From: Comamonadaceae bacterium
GTDB taxonomy: Bacteria; Pseudomonadota; Gammaproteobacteria; Burkholderiales; Burkholderiaceae_C
Length of the DNA: 64,000 nucleotides
NCBI GenBank assembly: GCA_027485235.1
Contig: JAIXRJ010000037.1
Coordinates: 1-64,000 of the forward strand
Direction: 5' to 3'
Made by a program: the position numbers and the translations under genes. The notes beneath the pieces were generated by a model that searched no databases, was not told the origin of the DNA, and saw nothing but the letters and a program-made list of their open reading frames with translations. Of the stretch, positions 8,266-18,412 are shown one piece after another (the first letter of the stretch is position 1; the number at the start of each line of letters is the position of its first letter).

Positions 8266-9294
8266 TTAAAAAACTGCATGCTCGCCTCTGTCGGGCGCAG
8301 CTTGGCCAGTTAGCCACTTCTCATAAGCGTCAAACAAAGTTTGTTTTCCGTGCGATGGGGTGAGATCAGCGTCGTAGCGATGGGCCACTGGATCCCACAC
8401 CAGCATGGACTCGGTGGCGTAATAACAGCCGATTCGCGCCAGCTCCGCCTTGTCCGCTACAACGGGGATCAGTTTGCCCAAACCATTGAGGACGGCAATG
8501 ATGAGGTCTAAAAAGCCCACGGGCACGCTTTTGAATCGGGGCTCTTTGCCCATCAGTTGAAACAAGTACTCGCCTTGCTGACGAGGCGTGATGGCGGGGC
8601 CAGGGCCACCGATCGGCAAGATTTGGTTATGGGTATGAGGGTTGTCCAAGCAGCCTGCAATGAAATCACCCAAATCGCTGTCACTGATCGGCTTGCAAGC
8701 AGTGAGTTGGCCGTCACCAAAAATCAAAAAGGGTTTCCCTTTTTTCACCCGTTCCAGTTGGCCAGACAAGGATTTGAAGAAGGCGGTCGGGCGTACGATG
8801 GAATAGGTCAGCCCAGACTCCATCAACGCCTTTTCAAAAGCCAGCTTGGCATGCTGAAAGGCCAGCAATGGTTTTTGTACACAAATCGCCGAAAGCAATA
8901 CGAAGTGCTGGACGCCAGCAGCTTTTGCCGCATTCAGCGCATGGACATGGGCTTGATGGTCTACCCGCCAAGCATCTCGTGGGCTGCCCGTTCTGGAGGC
9001 CATGCAGGAAATCACCGCATCAAAATGTTCGCCAGCAAAACCATCTCGCGTCAAAGAATCAAGCTGGGTCGGGTCGCCATAACGAAACGTTGCGCCCGCC
9101 AAGGCCGATGTCTTCGGCTTGTCTGACACTTGCCCTTTTGCACCTTGTCGAGGACGCACAAAACAAACCACCTCATACCCACGCTGGAGCAGGGCTTTGG
9201 CCGTTGCCAAACCGATCGTACCAGTGGCACCCAGCAAGAGCACACGCCGTGAATGGTAGGCTGTCCGTTGAACATTGAAGTCATTCGCAGGCAT
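8266..9294 (-). CDS. bciA: Divinyl chlorophyllide a 8-vinyl-reductase BciA
   Basis: A 342-residue NAD(P)-binding atypical short-chain reductase. The Rossmann motif GATGTIGLATAKAL is at about residues 22-35, followed by family-typical stretches (RYGDPTQLDSL, SCMASRTGSPRDAW, VRPTAFFKSLSGQ). It reduces the C8 vinyl group of (proto)chlorophyllide in bacteriochlorophyll a synthesis, using NADPH. It converges on the LPOR relic with a 20-base gap and is followed downstream on the far side by nothing else of the pathway. The upstream neighbour is an ABC exporter 31 bases away. Confidence 0.93.
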   Translation of the reverse strand: MPANDFNVQRTAYHSRRVLLLGATGTIGLATAKALLQRGYEVVCFVRPRQGAKGQVSDKPKTSALAGATFRYGDPTQLDSLTRDGFAGEHFDAVISCMASRTGSPRDAWRVDHQAHVHALNAAKAAGVQHFVLLSAICVQKPLLAFQHAKLAFEKALMESGLTYSIVRPTAFFKSLSGQLERVKKGKPFLIFGDGQLTACKPISDSDLGDFIAGCLDNPHTHNQILPIGGPGPAITPRQQGEYLFQLMGKEPRFKSVPVGFLDLIIAVLNGLGKLIPVVADKAELARIGCYYATESMLVWDPVAHRYDADLTPSHGKQTLFDAYEKWLTGQAAPDRGEHAVF

Positions 9295-9325
9295 GGCTTT
9301 CGCTCATTTCATTTTGAATCTGACT

Positions 9326-11074
9326 CTATCCAGCAAACTGCAAAGCAGCCAAACTGGCATACAAGCCGCCACGTGCCATCAATTCCGCGTGCGTACCCAG
9401 CTCGACCAATCGCCCCTTGTCGAGCACCCAAATGCAATCCGCACGTTGCACCGTCGCCAAACGATGGGCGATCACCAAGGTGGTTCGGCCCTGCATGGCC
9501 TTCTCCAGCGCTGCCTGCACCATGCGTTCGCTGTTGGCGTCCAAGGCGCTGGTCGCTTCGTCGAGCAAGAGCAAGGGCGGATTTTTCAAAATCGCTCTGG
9601 CAATCGCAATGCGTTGGCGCTGCCCACCCGATAAACGCACCCCTCGGTCCCCCAAATAGGTGTCATAACCTTGCGGCAATTCGCTGATGAATTCTTGCGC
9701 AAAAGCAGCGTCTGCAGCGGCCATGACCTCGGCCAACGTTGCATCGGGCTTGCCATAGCGGATGTTTTCCGTCACCGTGCCAGAAAACACAACCGCCTCT
9801 TGAGGTACCACACCGATGCGCTGACGCAAGTCTTGCAAATCCATTTGCGCGATGGGCAAGCCATCCAGCAAAACATCGCCCTGCTGCGGCGCATAAAACC
9901 GCATCAACAATGAAAAAAGGGTCGACTTTCCAGCACCGCTGGGGCCCACAACCGCCACGGTTTGCCCAGCACGCACTTCGCCACTCAGGCCATCCAAGGC
10001 CTGTTGCGAGGGACGCGAGGGGTAATTGAAACTCACATCGCGCATCACCAAGCTCGACCCGTTCACAGGCCAGGATGCTTGTTGCGGATGCTGGGGCGAA
10101 CGCACATCAGAACGTGTGTGCAACAACTCCATCAATCGCTCGGTCGCACCAGCGGCGCGCAGCACATCCCCGTAAACCTCACCCAGCACCGCGAAAGCAC
10201 TGGCCAGCAAAATCACATAAACAATGGTTTGCCCCAACTCACCCGCGGTGGTCTGGCCAGAACGCACTGACAGCGTGCCCAAATACAAACCCCACAGGAG
10301 TGCAGCACTGGAGGCCAAGATGATGAAGCCCACCAAAAATGAACGTGCGCGCGTTCGGCGCAAAGCGGTGCCCAAAGCTTGGTCCGTCGAAGAGGTGAAG
10401 CGGTCGGCTTCTCGTTTTTCTGCGGTGTAACTTTGCACCACCGAAATGGCGTTGAGAACCTCAGACGCAATGGCACTTGAATCGGCTACTCGGTCTTGGC
10501 TGGCTCGAGACAGGCGCCTGACCCTGCGCCCCAAATACACGCTGGGGAAAACCACCACCACCAACAAACCGATCACTTGCAGCATCAACCAAGGGTTGGT
10601 CCACACCAACATGCCCACCGCGCCCAGACCCATCACCAAATTGCGTAAACCCATGGACAAAGAAGAGCCCACCACGGTTTGTACCAAGGTGGTGTCGCTG
10701 GTCAAGCGTGACAACACTTCACCGGATTGGGTGGTTTCAAAAAAAGTGGGGCTTTGCTTGAGCACATGGGCATAGACTTTGTTTTTCACGTCAGCCGTTA
10801 TTTTTTCGCCCAACCAACTCACCGTGTAAAAACGTCCGGCCGAAAAGAATGCCAATGCGGCAGCCACCAAAAACAATTCAAAAAACCTTTCGGCCAACAC
10901 ATCCGAGCCCGACTCGGCCACCAAGCCTTGATCGATCAACACCTTCAAAGCCAAAGGAAATGCCAAGGTGGTGGCTGCAGCCAACAATAGAAACACACTT
11001 GCAAGTACGACCTGCAAACGATAAGGGCGGATAAAAGGCAGTAATCCAGAGAGCGATCTAGAGGATGGTGTCAT
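9326..11074 (-). CDS. ABC transporter, fused permease and ATPase (MsbA-like exporter)
   Basis: A 582-residue half-transporter with six membrane segments in residues 15-300 and a C-terminal ATPase. Walker A is GPSGAGKSTLF, the signature is LSGGQRQR and Walker B ends in LLLDEATSALD. It belongs to the MsbA/BmrA-like lipid and drug exporter family, but the substrate cannot be read from sequence. It is transcribed with bciA, 31 bases upstream of it, inside the photosynthesis cluster. Confidence 0.88.
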   Translation of the reverse strand: MTPSSRSLSGLLPFIRPYRLQVVLASVFLLLAAATTLAFPLALKVLIDQGLVAESGSDVLAERFFELFLVAAALAFFSAGRFYTVSWLGEKITADVKNKVYAHVLKQSPTFFETTQSGEVLSRLTSDTTLVQTVVGSSLSMGLRNLVMGLGAVGMLVWTNPWLMLQVIGLLVVVVFPSVYLGRRVRRLSRASQDRVADSSAIASEVLNAISVVQSYTAEKREADRFTSSTDQALGTALRRTRARSFLVGFIILASSAALLWGLYLGTLSVRSGQTTAGELGQTIVYVILLASAFAVLGEVYGDVLRAAGATERLMELLHTRSDVRSPQHPQQASWPVNGSSLVMRDVSFNYPSRPSQQALDGLSGEVRAGQTVAVVGPSGAGKSTLFSLLMRFYAPQQGDVLLDGLPIAQMDLQDLRQRIGVVPQEAVVFSGTVTENIRYGKPDATLAEVMAAADAAFAQEFISELPQGYDTYLGDRGVRLSGGQRQRIAIARAILKNPPLLLLDEATSALDANSERMVQAALEKAMQGRTTLVIAHRLATVQRADCIWVLDKGRLVELGTHAELMARGGLYASLAALQFAG

Positions 11075-11175
11075 CGATACAGTTTAACTCTGCATTGCGT
11101 TAAAACTCGGCCCATGCAGGCGTGCCATCCGCAGGATCTTCCAAGAACCTACCCGGCCTGTTGTTCTCTGCGAAT

Positions 11176-11661
11176 TTAAGAAAATGGGCCATTGAGTTCA
11201 ATCGTTGCAGCATTCAAGAAACCCGCCGTGGTCACCCACAACAGATACGGCAACAACATCACACTTGACCATTTGGACAAGCGCCACAAGCCCATCATGA
11301 GCAAGACGATAGATCCCCATAGGAAATACAACTCTGTCATGGCCCAATCAGGCCTCTGCTGATTGAAATACAACCAACTCCACAGAATGTTCAGCAGCCC
11401 ATTGAGTGCAAACATTGCAGCAATGCACAGCTTCTGAGCAGCGTTTTTAGAAACTTGCCATGCACCCCAACCACTGAATGCACACAAAGTGAAAATGGTC
11501 GACCAGATGATGCCAAAGGCTGCATCTGGAGGTTTCCATGAAGGCTGTTTCAGCGCTTGATACCAAGGTCCCAAATCTGTGAAAGAAGCGCCGATGGACA
11601 GCACCAACAAACTACAAGTAAATGCAATCGCTGATCCAATCAGACGATTGGGAACGCTCAC
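11176..11661 (-). CDS. tspO: TspO/MBR family tryptophan-rich sensory protein
   Basis: A 161-residue five-helix membrane protein with the family pattern PWYQALKQPSWKPPDAAFGIIWS and a central LNILWSWLYF segment. TspO (CrtK in older papers) binds porphyrins and modulates photosynthesis gene expression and tetrapyrrole export in Rhodobacter. The start is GTG, overlapping the bchP stop in GTGA, so it is translationally coupled to bchP. It is the last gene of the bchG operon. Confidence 0.93.
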   Translation of the reverse strand: MSVPNRLIGSAIAFTCSLLVLSIGASFTDLGPWYQALKQPSWKPPDAAFGIIWSTIFTLCAFSGWGAWQVSKNAAQKLCIAAMFALNGLLNILWSWLYFNQQRPDWAMTELYFLWGSIVLLMMGLWRLSKWSSVMLLPYLLWVTTAGFLNAATIELNGPFS

Positions 11662-12869
11662 GTTTTCACCATGCCAAAGAGGTGTGCCAAATCTTTGAAG
11701 AATATGCGCACGTGCGCCATCGGTTTTTTCCTCGTCAGCACTTTGTTCATGTAGGACTCAAACGTGAGTTGCTGCACATCCTTGTCTTCGCAAATGGTGA
11801 CAAATTTTTCACGCCTCTTGTCGCTCTGGTACCAAAAAAATTGCATGATGCCCAGCACCCAAAACACGGTGCCGTGCTGCCGCATGAATGTTTTGCGAGC
11901 TGTCTTCAGGCAAGAGGCCTGGCCCGTTTTCAAGGCTTGTTCAACGGCATCGGCCGCCATCCGACCGCACGCCATCGCGTAATAAATGCCTTCGCCTGAG
12001 GCTGGTGCAACAACGCCCGCTGCGTCACCTGCCAAAACCACATCTTTGCCATTGTCCCAATGGGGCAATGGCTTCATGGGTATGGGTGCACCCTCTCGGC
12101 GCAAGGTTTCAGCGTTGTGCAGGCCGGCAGTTTCGCGCAGCCTGGCCACGGCGCTGCGCAAAGAAAACCCTTTGTCTGCGCTGCCCGTGCCAATGCTCAT
12201 TGTGTCGCCGTGAGGAAAGACCCAGCCATAAAAATCGGGAGATAACGCACCGCGGTAGTAGACATCGCAACGGTCAGCATCGTAGTCCGCTTGTTGCTTG
12301 GGTGCCCTGACGATCTCGTGATAAGCAAACACATACTTGGTGCGTTCTGCCCCTTTGATGGTTTGGCGAGCCACCTCAGACTTGGCTCCATCTGCTCCGA
12401 CCACAAATCGTGCTCGAATGCTTTTGACTTCGGCTTGAGGTGAATGTCCATTGGCCGGGGACGGCGATTGCAAGGCGATGTGAATGCGAGCTACCCCATC
12501 GTCATCGCGGGTCAGTTTTTCAAATGTGCCCCGCATGCGCTGTGCCCCATGCGATCGCGCTCTTTCCCGCAGCCATTCATCAAACTCATCGCGGTTCACC
12601 ATCCCGACAAACCCATTCTCGATGGGAATATCAACTTTGTTGTCCTTGGGTGAAATCATTCTTGCGCAACGCGCTTTGGCCACCAACAAATGGTCCGGTA
12701 TTTCAAAATCTTTGATCAATCGCGGCGGTATCGCCCCGCCGCATGGCTTGGTTCGACCTTGACGGTCCAGCAAGAGAACATTCCAACCGCGGCCAGCGAG
12801 GTCATCCGCAGCCGTGGCCCCAGAAGGTCCACCACCAATCACGACCACATCATAGGTTTCAGTACTCAT
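11658..12869 (-). CDS. bchP: Geranylgeranyl diphosphate/bacteriochlorophyll reductase BchP
   Basis: A 403-residue FAD-dependent reductase that hydrogenates the geranylgeranyl tail of bacteriochlorophyll to phytyl. The N-terminal dinucleotide motif is GGGPSGATAADDLA, followed by the conserved PCGGAIPPR. The second FAD motif, LAGDAAGVVAPASGEGIYYAM, is at about residues 270-290. It overlaps the upstream bch2 gene by 11 bases and tspO by four. Confidence 0.96.
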   Translation of the reverse strand: MSTETYDVVVIGGGPSGATAADDLAGRGWNVLLLDRQGRTKPCGGAIPPRLIKDFEIPDHLLVAKARCARMISPKDNKVDIPIENGFVGMVNRDEFDEWLRERARSHGAQRMRGTFEKLTRDDDGVARIHIALQSPSPANGHSPQAEVKSIRARFVVGADGAKSEVARQTIKGAERTKYVFAYHEIVRAPKQQADYDADRCDVYYRGALSPDFYGWVFPHGDTMSIGTGSADKGFSLRSAVARLRETAGLHNAETLRREGAPIPMKPLPHWDNGKDVVLAGDAAGVVAPASGEGIYYAMACGRMAADAVEQALKTGQASCLKTARKTFMRQHGTVFWVLGIMQFFWYQSDKRREKFVTICEDKDVQQLTFESYMNKVLTRKKPMAHVRIFFKDLAHLFGMVKT

Positions 12870-14262
12870 GGCTTAATTCCTTTTTAGGACCAACGACAAA
12901 GGGGTTATGGCTTTGTGCTGCTTTTTTGCGGTCGTATCGACCCACCCAAATGGCACACGCTGCCGCCAAAACAAACATGACAGTTTCAAAACCAAACACA
13001 CAGGCATAAGCAGTGCCTTGTTCTGCCAGAACATAGTGGGCCAAGTCGCTGGCTGCAGTGCCAAGCAAACCGCCCAGGCCAAAAGCGATGGCTTGGGACG
13101 CACCCCACAAGCCCATGCGGGTGCCGGCATGCTGCTCACCGCCCGCAGTCGCTAAGCGCATCATGGTGGCAATGGCTGCTATCGAAAAACTGCCATTGGC
13201 GATACCCAGCAACATCACATTGGGCTTCAAGGGCCAGGGTGGACCATAGGCAGCGGCCAAACACAAGCCCAACATCGCCAAGCCGGAGACCCAGCAACCA
13301 CCCACCATCCAGCTTTGAATAGATCCCAAACGACCCGCCACACGGCCACTTCCAGCAAATGCCACAGCCAACATGCCGCACAAAACACCACTGTGGTGCA
13401 AGCCAGACAATTGCGTGGTTTCTCCTGGTGTGAGACCAAACAAAGCGCCTGCAAAGGGTTCCAGGATGAGGTCTTGAGAGCTGTAGGCCAGCATGGAAAG
13501 GAAAACAAACACCGTGAAGGCCTTGGCCTGCGGCTCAGACCAAACCATGTGCAATGTTTTCTTGAACCCTGGTTTTTTTTCTTGCTGAGCCTGAAGGGGC
13601 GCCGCAGCCATTTCAAGCGAATGGGGTAAACCGGTTGCCGCTGATTGCGCACAGCCGGCCTGCCCTTCTAAATTCCACAGACACAGGCACGAGATCAGGA
13701 CCACCAGCAAGCTGAGTACGCCACTGATTTCCAACAATCGCGCTGGCGAGTAGGGGTCCAGTAACTTGCCCACCGTGATGGCTGTCACGGCAAATCCCAC
13801 GATCATCGTCATCCACACGACGGTAGCAGCCGGGGCGCGCTGCGTCTCTGCCACACGCTTGGACATGAGGACCAACAAAGAAGTGCCGCAAGCACTCACG
13901 CCAAATCCAATCAACATGAACGCGAAAATAGACAAAGCAATGCCTTGCACCAACTCCTCAGCCATCCAAACTGTAGCAAGGCTGGCCAAAAATCCACCCA
14001 GCGCCAAAACCGACATGCCGCCCACCATCCAAGGTGTGCAACGTCTGCCTTGGTCAGCACCAAAGCCCATGCGGGGTCGCACCATTTGCACGAGGTAATG
14101 AAAACCAACCAAAAAACCCGGCAGCATGGCAGGAAGGGCCAACTCCACCACCATGATGCGGTTGAGCGTCGAAGTGGTCAGCACCACGATCGCGCCCATG
14201 CAAGCCTGGACCAGACCTAGGCGTGCAATGTGCAACCAACCAAACATGGGCAATGCGTTCAT
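12859..14262 (-). CDS. BCH2/PucC-family major facilitator protein (Orf428-like)
   Basis: A 467-residue 12-helix transporter of the bacteriochlorophyll delivery (PucC/LhaA/Orf428) branch of the MFS. The N-terminal region TLNRIMVVELALPAMLPG is the hallmark of the group, and LhaA in this window carries the same block. In Rhodobacter the homologous ORF428 lies between bchG and bchP, the same order as here. The start chosen is the ATG at 14262, which overlaps the bchG stop in ATGA; the frame is open further upstream inside bchG but reads as shadow. Confidence 0.9.
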   Translation of the reverse strand: MNALPMFGWLHIARLGLVQACMGAIVVLTTSTLNRIMVVELALPAMLPGFLVGFHYLVQMVRPRMGFGADQGRRCTPWMVGGMSVLALGGFLASLATVWMAEELVQGIALSIFAFMLIGFGVSACGTSLLVLMSKRVAETQRAPAATVVWMTMIVGFAVTAITVGKLLDPYSPARLLEISGVLSLLVVLISCLCLWNLEGQAGCAQSAATGLPHSLEMAAAPLQAQQEKKPGFKKTLHMVWSEPQAKAFTVFVFLSMLAYSSQDLILEPFAGALFGLTPGETTQLSGLHHSGVLCGMLAVAFAGSGRVAGRLGSIQSWMVGGCWVSGLAMLGLCLAAAYGPPWPLKPNVMLLGIANGSFSIAAIATMMRLATAGGEQHAGTRMGLWGASQAIAFGLGGLLGTAASDLAHYVLAEQGTAYACVFGFETVMFVLAAACAIWVGRYDRKKAAQSHNPFVVGPKKELSHEY

Positions 14263-15146
14263 AAAGTCGCCACCTCCATCCCCCTCAAAGCCCAAGCACT
14301 CACCATCATGCCGCTCACAAACAAGGGCACGCCAAAAGCGCTGACACTCAACGCCTTTGCAACAGGACTTCGGACAAAGCGGATCATCAAAGGCAGTTGG
14401 CAAAGACTCAACACCAACACAGCCAAGGCAGAAATGGGGGAACCCCATACCCAAAGCAAGCTGGCCACAGCCCATTGCCCCACCAACATGAATGTGCATG
14501 CGTAGCAAGCGGCTCGGGTCACGCCCAGTTGCACGGGCAGTGAGCGCACACCCATGCGCGCATCGCCCTGCACAGCTTTGAAATCGTTCAAAGTCATGAT
14601 GCCGTGGGCTCCAAAGCTGTAAAGCAAAGCCAACACAATCGTCTTTTCAGTGGGCATCTCCCCCCCCAGCATCACGGCAGCCCCTGTCACCCAAGCCAAG
14701 CCTTCGTAACTCAGACCACAAGCGGCGTTGCCCCACCAACCATTGTTTTTCAAACGAATCGGCGGCATGCTGTAAGCCCAAGACAACAACAAACCCAAGC
14801 CGGTTGCCGCAAACCCCCAAATTCCGAGCGGCCAAGCCCAAAGCAGGGACAGCAAGGTCCACAACACAGCGATGTGAAAGCCCCAAAGGCCCGGCATTCT
14901 TCCCGAGGGTATGGGGCGATTGGGCTCATTGATGGCATCGACGTGTCGATCAAACCAATCGTTCACGGCTTGACTGCTGGCACACACCAGTGGACCTGCC
15001 AGCAAAATGCCCCAAACAATCAAAAACCAGTTGTCTGCAAGCGGCTTGCCTGAGGACACGACACCACACGCAAACGCCCACATCGGTGGAAACCATGTAA
15101 CGGGCTTTAAAAGCTCAGCAACTGTAGAAAAGGCGGGGCGTTCCAT
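14259..15146 (-). CDS. bchG: Bacteriochlorophyll synthase BchG
   Basis: A 295-residue UbiA-family prenyltransferase that esterifies bacteriochlorophyllide a with geranylgeranyl diphosphate. The first Asp-rich motif, NDWFDRHVDAINEPNRPIPSG, and the second, NDFKAVQGDARMGVRSLPV, are both present, with about nine membrane segments. It is first in the operon bchG-bch2-bchP-tspO, and a PpsR-type palindrome lies about 30 bases before its start. Confidence 0.95.
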   Translation of the reverse strand: MERPAFSTVAELLKPVTWFPPMWAFACGVVSSGKPLADNWFLIVWGILLAGPLVCASSQAVNDWFDRHVDAINEPNRPIPSGRMPGLWGFHIAVLWTLLSLLWAWPLGIWGFAATGLGLLLSWAYSMPPIRLKNNGWWGNAACGLSYEGLAWVTGAAVMLGGEMPTEKTIVLALLYSFGAHGIMTLNDFKAVQGDARMGVRSLPVQLGVTRAACYACTFMLVGQWAVASLLWVWGSPISALAVLVLSLCQLPLMIRFVRSPVAKALSVSAFGVPLFVSGMMVSAWALRGMEVATL

Positions 15147-15174
15147 GTGTCAATTTTTTCATCAAGCACCGCAG

Positions 15175-15192
15175 TGTCAACTGGGGTTTACA
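15175..15192 (-). promoter_or_regulatory. PpsR/CrtJ-type palindrome upstream of bchG
   Basis: TGTCAACTGGGGTTTACA, an exact TGT-N12-ACA, the consensus of the PpsR/CrtJ repressor. It is 28 bases upstream of the bchG start. A half-matching TGT-N12-CAA lies nine bases nearer the gene (15148-15165), giving the tandem layout known for CrtJ sites. Binding is inferred. Confidence 0.65.
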
Positions 15193-15208
15193 CCTTTGAC
15201 CGATGTTG

Positions 15209-16462
15209 CTAGGCCTTTAAAAACATGTGCCGAATGGCCTCACGGGTCGTTTCAAGGTGCGCATTTTCAACATGGTGAAGTTCTCGCAAAGGCCCGTTCA
15301 GCATTTTTTTCATCACGCCCATGGACAGAGATTCCAAAACTACACTTAAATCGTCGCCCTTTTCAAGAAGTTTTCGGGCTTTGTGCAATTCGGCTTGCCG
15401 CCAAGCTTCTGCTTGCTCATTCAATTCGCGTATCAAAGGCACATGCCTTCTGTGCTCAAGCCAAGACATGAATTTATGAACGCCTTCATCAATGATGACC
15501 TCTGCATCCACAACGGCGGCCTGCCGATGAGACTGACCACTTTGGATGATCTCGTTCAGGTCATCCACGGTGTACAGATACACATCGTTCAACTTTTTCA
15601 CTTCCGGCTCAATGTCTCTGGGTACCGCAAGATCGACCATGAAAATGGGTCGATTTTTCCTGACGCGAAGCGCACTTTGAACGGCCCCCAAGCCAATCAA
15701 GGGCAAGGTGCTGGCCGTACAACTGATCACCACATCAAATTCATGTAACTTTTTAGGAAGATCCGCCAGTGCAATGCACCTTGCGCCGTGCAAGGACGCC
15801 AAGGCCTCAGCTCTCTGAGCAGAACGGTTGGCAATGGTGATGGAGCGCGGTGACTTGGCAGCGAAGTGCGCCATGCACAGTTCAATCATTTCCCCAGCAC
15901 CGACAAACAATACATGGGTGTCCTTGATATTTTCTGAAATACCAGATGCCAACCGAACGCAAGCTGCTGCCATGCTGATGGAATGCGCACCGATTTCAGT
16001 CAATGTTCGAACTTCTTTGGCCACAGCAAAGGAACGCTGAAAGAGCTGATTGAGTGTGGTGCCCATCGCCCCCGTATCTGAGGCCAACTTCACCGCATCT
16101 TTGAGTTGTCCCAATATTTGGGACTCACCCAAAACCATGGAATCAAGGCCGCTGGCCACCCTGAAGGCATGACGAGCCGATGCGTCACCTTCCAATCGGT
16201 AGGTGTGAGAAGCCAAAACATCAATCTGGGTTTTGCCTGTTTCTGCCAGCCAAGCCAGTGTTTGAGGCAAGTGGCTCTCATCGCCTGCGCAATAAATTTC
16301 AGTTCGGTTGCAAGTCGACAAAATGGTGACTTCTTTGTGCGTTGCAAATTTTTGACGCAAACCCTGTAAGGAATGCTCTAATTTTTCTGAAGCGAACGCA
16401 AACCGTTCCCGCAAATCAATCGGTGCGGTGCGGTGATTGAGTCCCAAAGTCCAAACAGCCAT
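15209..16462 (-). CDS. hemA: Glutamyl-tRNA reductase
   Basis: A 417-residue enzyme that makes glutamate-1-semialdehyde from Glu-tRNA, the first step of tetrapyrrole synthesis. The start LGLNHRTAPIDLRE and the catalytic cysteine C51 in LSTCNRTE are present, as is the NADPH-binding stretch VLFVGAGEMIELCMAHF. It starts immediately after the dxs stop, so the two are one transcript. Placing it inside the photosynthesis cluster ties precursor supply to pigment synthesis. Whether the genome has a second copy cannot be seen here. Confidence 0.94.
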   Translation of the reverse strand: MAVWTLGLNHRTAPIDLRERFAFASEKLEHSLQGLRQKFATHKEVTILSTCNRTEIYCAGDESHLPQTLAWLAETGKTQIDVLASHTYRLEGDASARHAFRVASGLDSMVLGESQILGQLKDAVKLASDTGAMGTTLNQLFQRSFAVAKEVRTLTEIGAHSISMAAACVRLASGISENIKDTHVLFVGAGEMIELCMAHFAAKSPRSITIANRSAQRAEALASLHGARCIALADLPKKLHEFDVVISCTASTLPLIGLGAVQSALRVRKNRPIFMVDLAVPRDIEPEVKKLNDVYLYTVDDLNEIIQSGQSHRQAAVVDAEVIIDEGVHKFMSWLEHRRHVPLIRELNEQAEAWRQAELHKARKLLEKGDDLSVVLESLSMGVMKKMLNGPLRELHHVENAHLETTREAIRHMFLKA

Positions 16463-18349
16463 TCAAACAACCCTTCTTAAATTGGGCGAGGACTGAGCCA
16501 CCGGCCAGCGCGCTTCAATGCATTTTTGGATGCCAACTTCTGTCAACCCATACTGCTGCATCAACAGGCTTGGGTCGCCATGCTCGGTGAACTCGTCTTC
16601 AAACCCCATGACCAGCACTTGCTTAGAGATTTGCATCTCTTGCAATGCCTCAAGCACCGCAGAGCCTGCACCGCCCGTTCGTGTTCCGTCTTCCAGCGTG
16701 ACCAGCCGATCATGCGTTTGGGCTATCTCACGCAGCATTTGCAAATCAAGGGGCTTGGCCCAGCGCATGTTCACAACCGTTGCATTCAACGATGGCGCCA
16801 CTTTGAGCGCTTCATGGAGCAAGGGGCCAAAACACAAAATGGCAAGACCTTCACCCTGGCGAACCAGCTGCGCTTTTCCGAAAGGCAATGGCTTTAGATC
16901 TTGTTGCAACGGGGCCCCAACGCCCGCGCCCCTGGGGTAACGGACAGTGACAGCATGGTCCTGCGCGTAAGCCGTACTCAGCAACTGGCGACACTCGTTT
17001 TCGTCTGCAGGACAGGCGATGCTCATGTTTGGAATACATCGGGTAAAAGCAATGTCAAACATACCGGCATGCGTCGGCCCGTCTGCCCCCACCAAGCCGG
17101 CTCGGTCGAGTGCAAACACCACTGGCAAATTTTGCAATGCCACGTCGTGGATCAGTTGGTCGTATGCGCGTTGTAAAAATGTCGAGTAAATGGCGACCAC
17201 CGGTTTGAAACCCTCGCACGCCAAACCCGCGGCAAAGGTCACGGCGTGCTGTTCAGCAATACCCACGTCGTGGTACCGATTGGGGAAACGCTGGCTGAAT
17301 TCCACCATGCCCGACCCCTCTCGCATGGCTGGCGTGATGCCCACCAAGCGCGGATCTTTGGCAGCCGTATCGCAAAGCCATTGACCAAAGACCTGGGTAA
17401 AAGTAGTTTTTGTGCTGGCACTGGGCACCACACCCACCGAGGGATTGAATTTTCCCGGACCGTGGTAGGTCACCGGATCGATTTCGGCCTTTTCATACCC
17501 CTGACCTTTTCGGGTGACCACATGCAAAAACTGCGGCCCCTTGGCCTTGGATAATTTTTCAAGTGCCTCCACCAAGCCGTTCACATCATGACCATCAATC
17601 GGCCCCACATAGGTAAACCCGAGTTTTTCAAAGATGGTGTTCGACTGAATCAGGGTCTGCGTTTGTTTTTCTATATGCCTGGCCAAAGCAAAGAGCGGCG
17701 GGGCATTGCGCAGCATCTGCCCCCCCAATTTTTTGGCCTCCGCATAAAACCGCCCCGACATCAACTCTGCCAAATATTGGTTCAAAGCACCCACGGGTGG
17801 GCTGATCGACATGTCGTTGTCATTCAAGATGACCAGCAAATCGCAGTTGCTCGTGCCTGCATTGTTCAAAGCTTCATAAGCCATGCCAGCGGTCAATGCG
17901 CCGTCCCCAATGATGGCAACCGCTTTACGTTGACTGCCCGAAAGCTGCGCAGCGGCGGCCATACCCAAAGCGGCCGAAATGCTGGTCGACGAATGTGCGG
18001 TGCCAAAAGCGTCATAGACACTTTCTTCGCGCCGCGGAAAACCGCTCAGCCCGCCCTGCTGTCGCATCGTGCCCATGCGGGCGTTTCGTCCCGTCAATAT
18101 TTTGTGCGAATAGGTTTGGTGGCCAACATCCCAAATGATCCGATCTTCCGGTGTGTTGAAGACATAGTGCAACGCAATGGTCAATTCAACGGTTCCCAGG
18201 TTGGAGCTGAAGTGCCCACCCGTTTGTGAAACTGTCTCGATCAAACGCGCTCGCAACTCTGTGGCCAGTCCTTTCAGACTTTCACGCGAAAGCTTTCTCA
18301 AATGAGATGGCGATTGAATTTGTTCGAGTAAAGCTTCCATGATGGACAT
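16463..18349 (-). CDS. dxs: 1-deoxy-D-xylulose-5-phosphate synthase
   Basis: A 628-residue thiamine-diphosphate enzyme, the first step of the MEP isoprenoid pathway. The ThDP motif [18 protein letters not shown] and the transketolase stretch [18 protein letters not shown] are present. The ATG at 18349 was chosen; an in-frame TTG at 18367 and an ATG at 18340 are alternatives. It provides precursors for carotenoids and the bacteriochlorophyll tail. A near-consensus PpsR palindrome lies 46 bases upstream, so it is probably a photosynthesis-dedicated copy. Confidence 0.94.
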   Translation of the reverse strand: MSIMEALLEQIQSPSHLRKLSRESLKGLATELRARLIETVSQTGGHFSSNLGTVELTIALHYVFNTPEDRIIWDVGHQTYSHKILTGRNARMGTMRQQGGLSGFPRREESVYDAFGTAHSSTSISAALGMAAAAQLSGSQRKAVAIIGDGALTAGMAYEALNNAGTSNCDLLVILNDNDMSISPPVGALNQYLAELMSGRFYAEAKKLGGQMLRNAPPLFALARHIEKQTQTLIQSNTIFEKLGFTYVGPIDGHDVNGLVEALEKLSKAKGPQFLHVVTRKGQGYEKAEIDPVTYHGPGKFNPSVGVVPSASTKTTFTQVFGQWLCDTAAKDPRLVGITPAMREGSGMVEFSQRFPNRYHDVGIAEQHAVTFAAGLACEGFKPVVAIYSTFLQRAYDQLIHDVALQNLPVVFALDRAGLVGADGPTHAGMFDIAFTRCIPNMSIACPADENECRQLLSTAYAQDHAVTVRYPRGAGVGAPLQQDLKPLPFGKAQLVRQGEGLAILCFGPLLHEALKVAPSLNATVVNMRWAKPLDLQMLREIAQTHDRLVTLEDGTRTGGAGSAVLEALQEMQISKQVLVMGFEDEFTEHGDPSLLMQQYGLTEVGIQKCIEARWPVAQSSPNLRRVV

Positions 18350-18394
18350 GTTGAAAGGTTTGACCAAGCCTGAATTTAACGGGATTCAAAAAAA

Positions 18395-18412
18395 CGTCAA
18401 GTTAAATTGACA
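18395..18412 (-). promoter_or_regulatory. PpsR/CrtJ-type palindrome upstream of dxs
   Basis: On the minus strand this reads TGTCAATTTAACTTGACG, a TGT-N12-ACA with one mismatch in the last triplet. It is 46 bases before the dxs ATG. A second half-site, TTGACA, in the register CGA-N12-ACA follows at 18420-18437 after a seven-base spacer. Confidence 0.55.
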
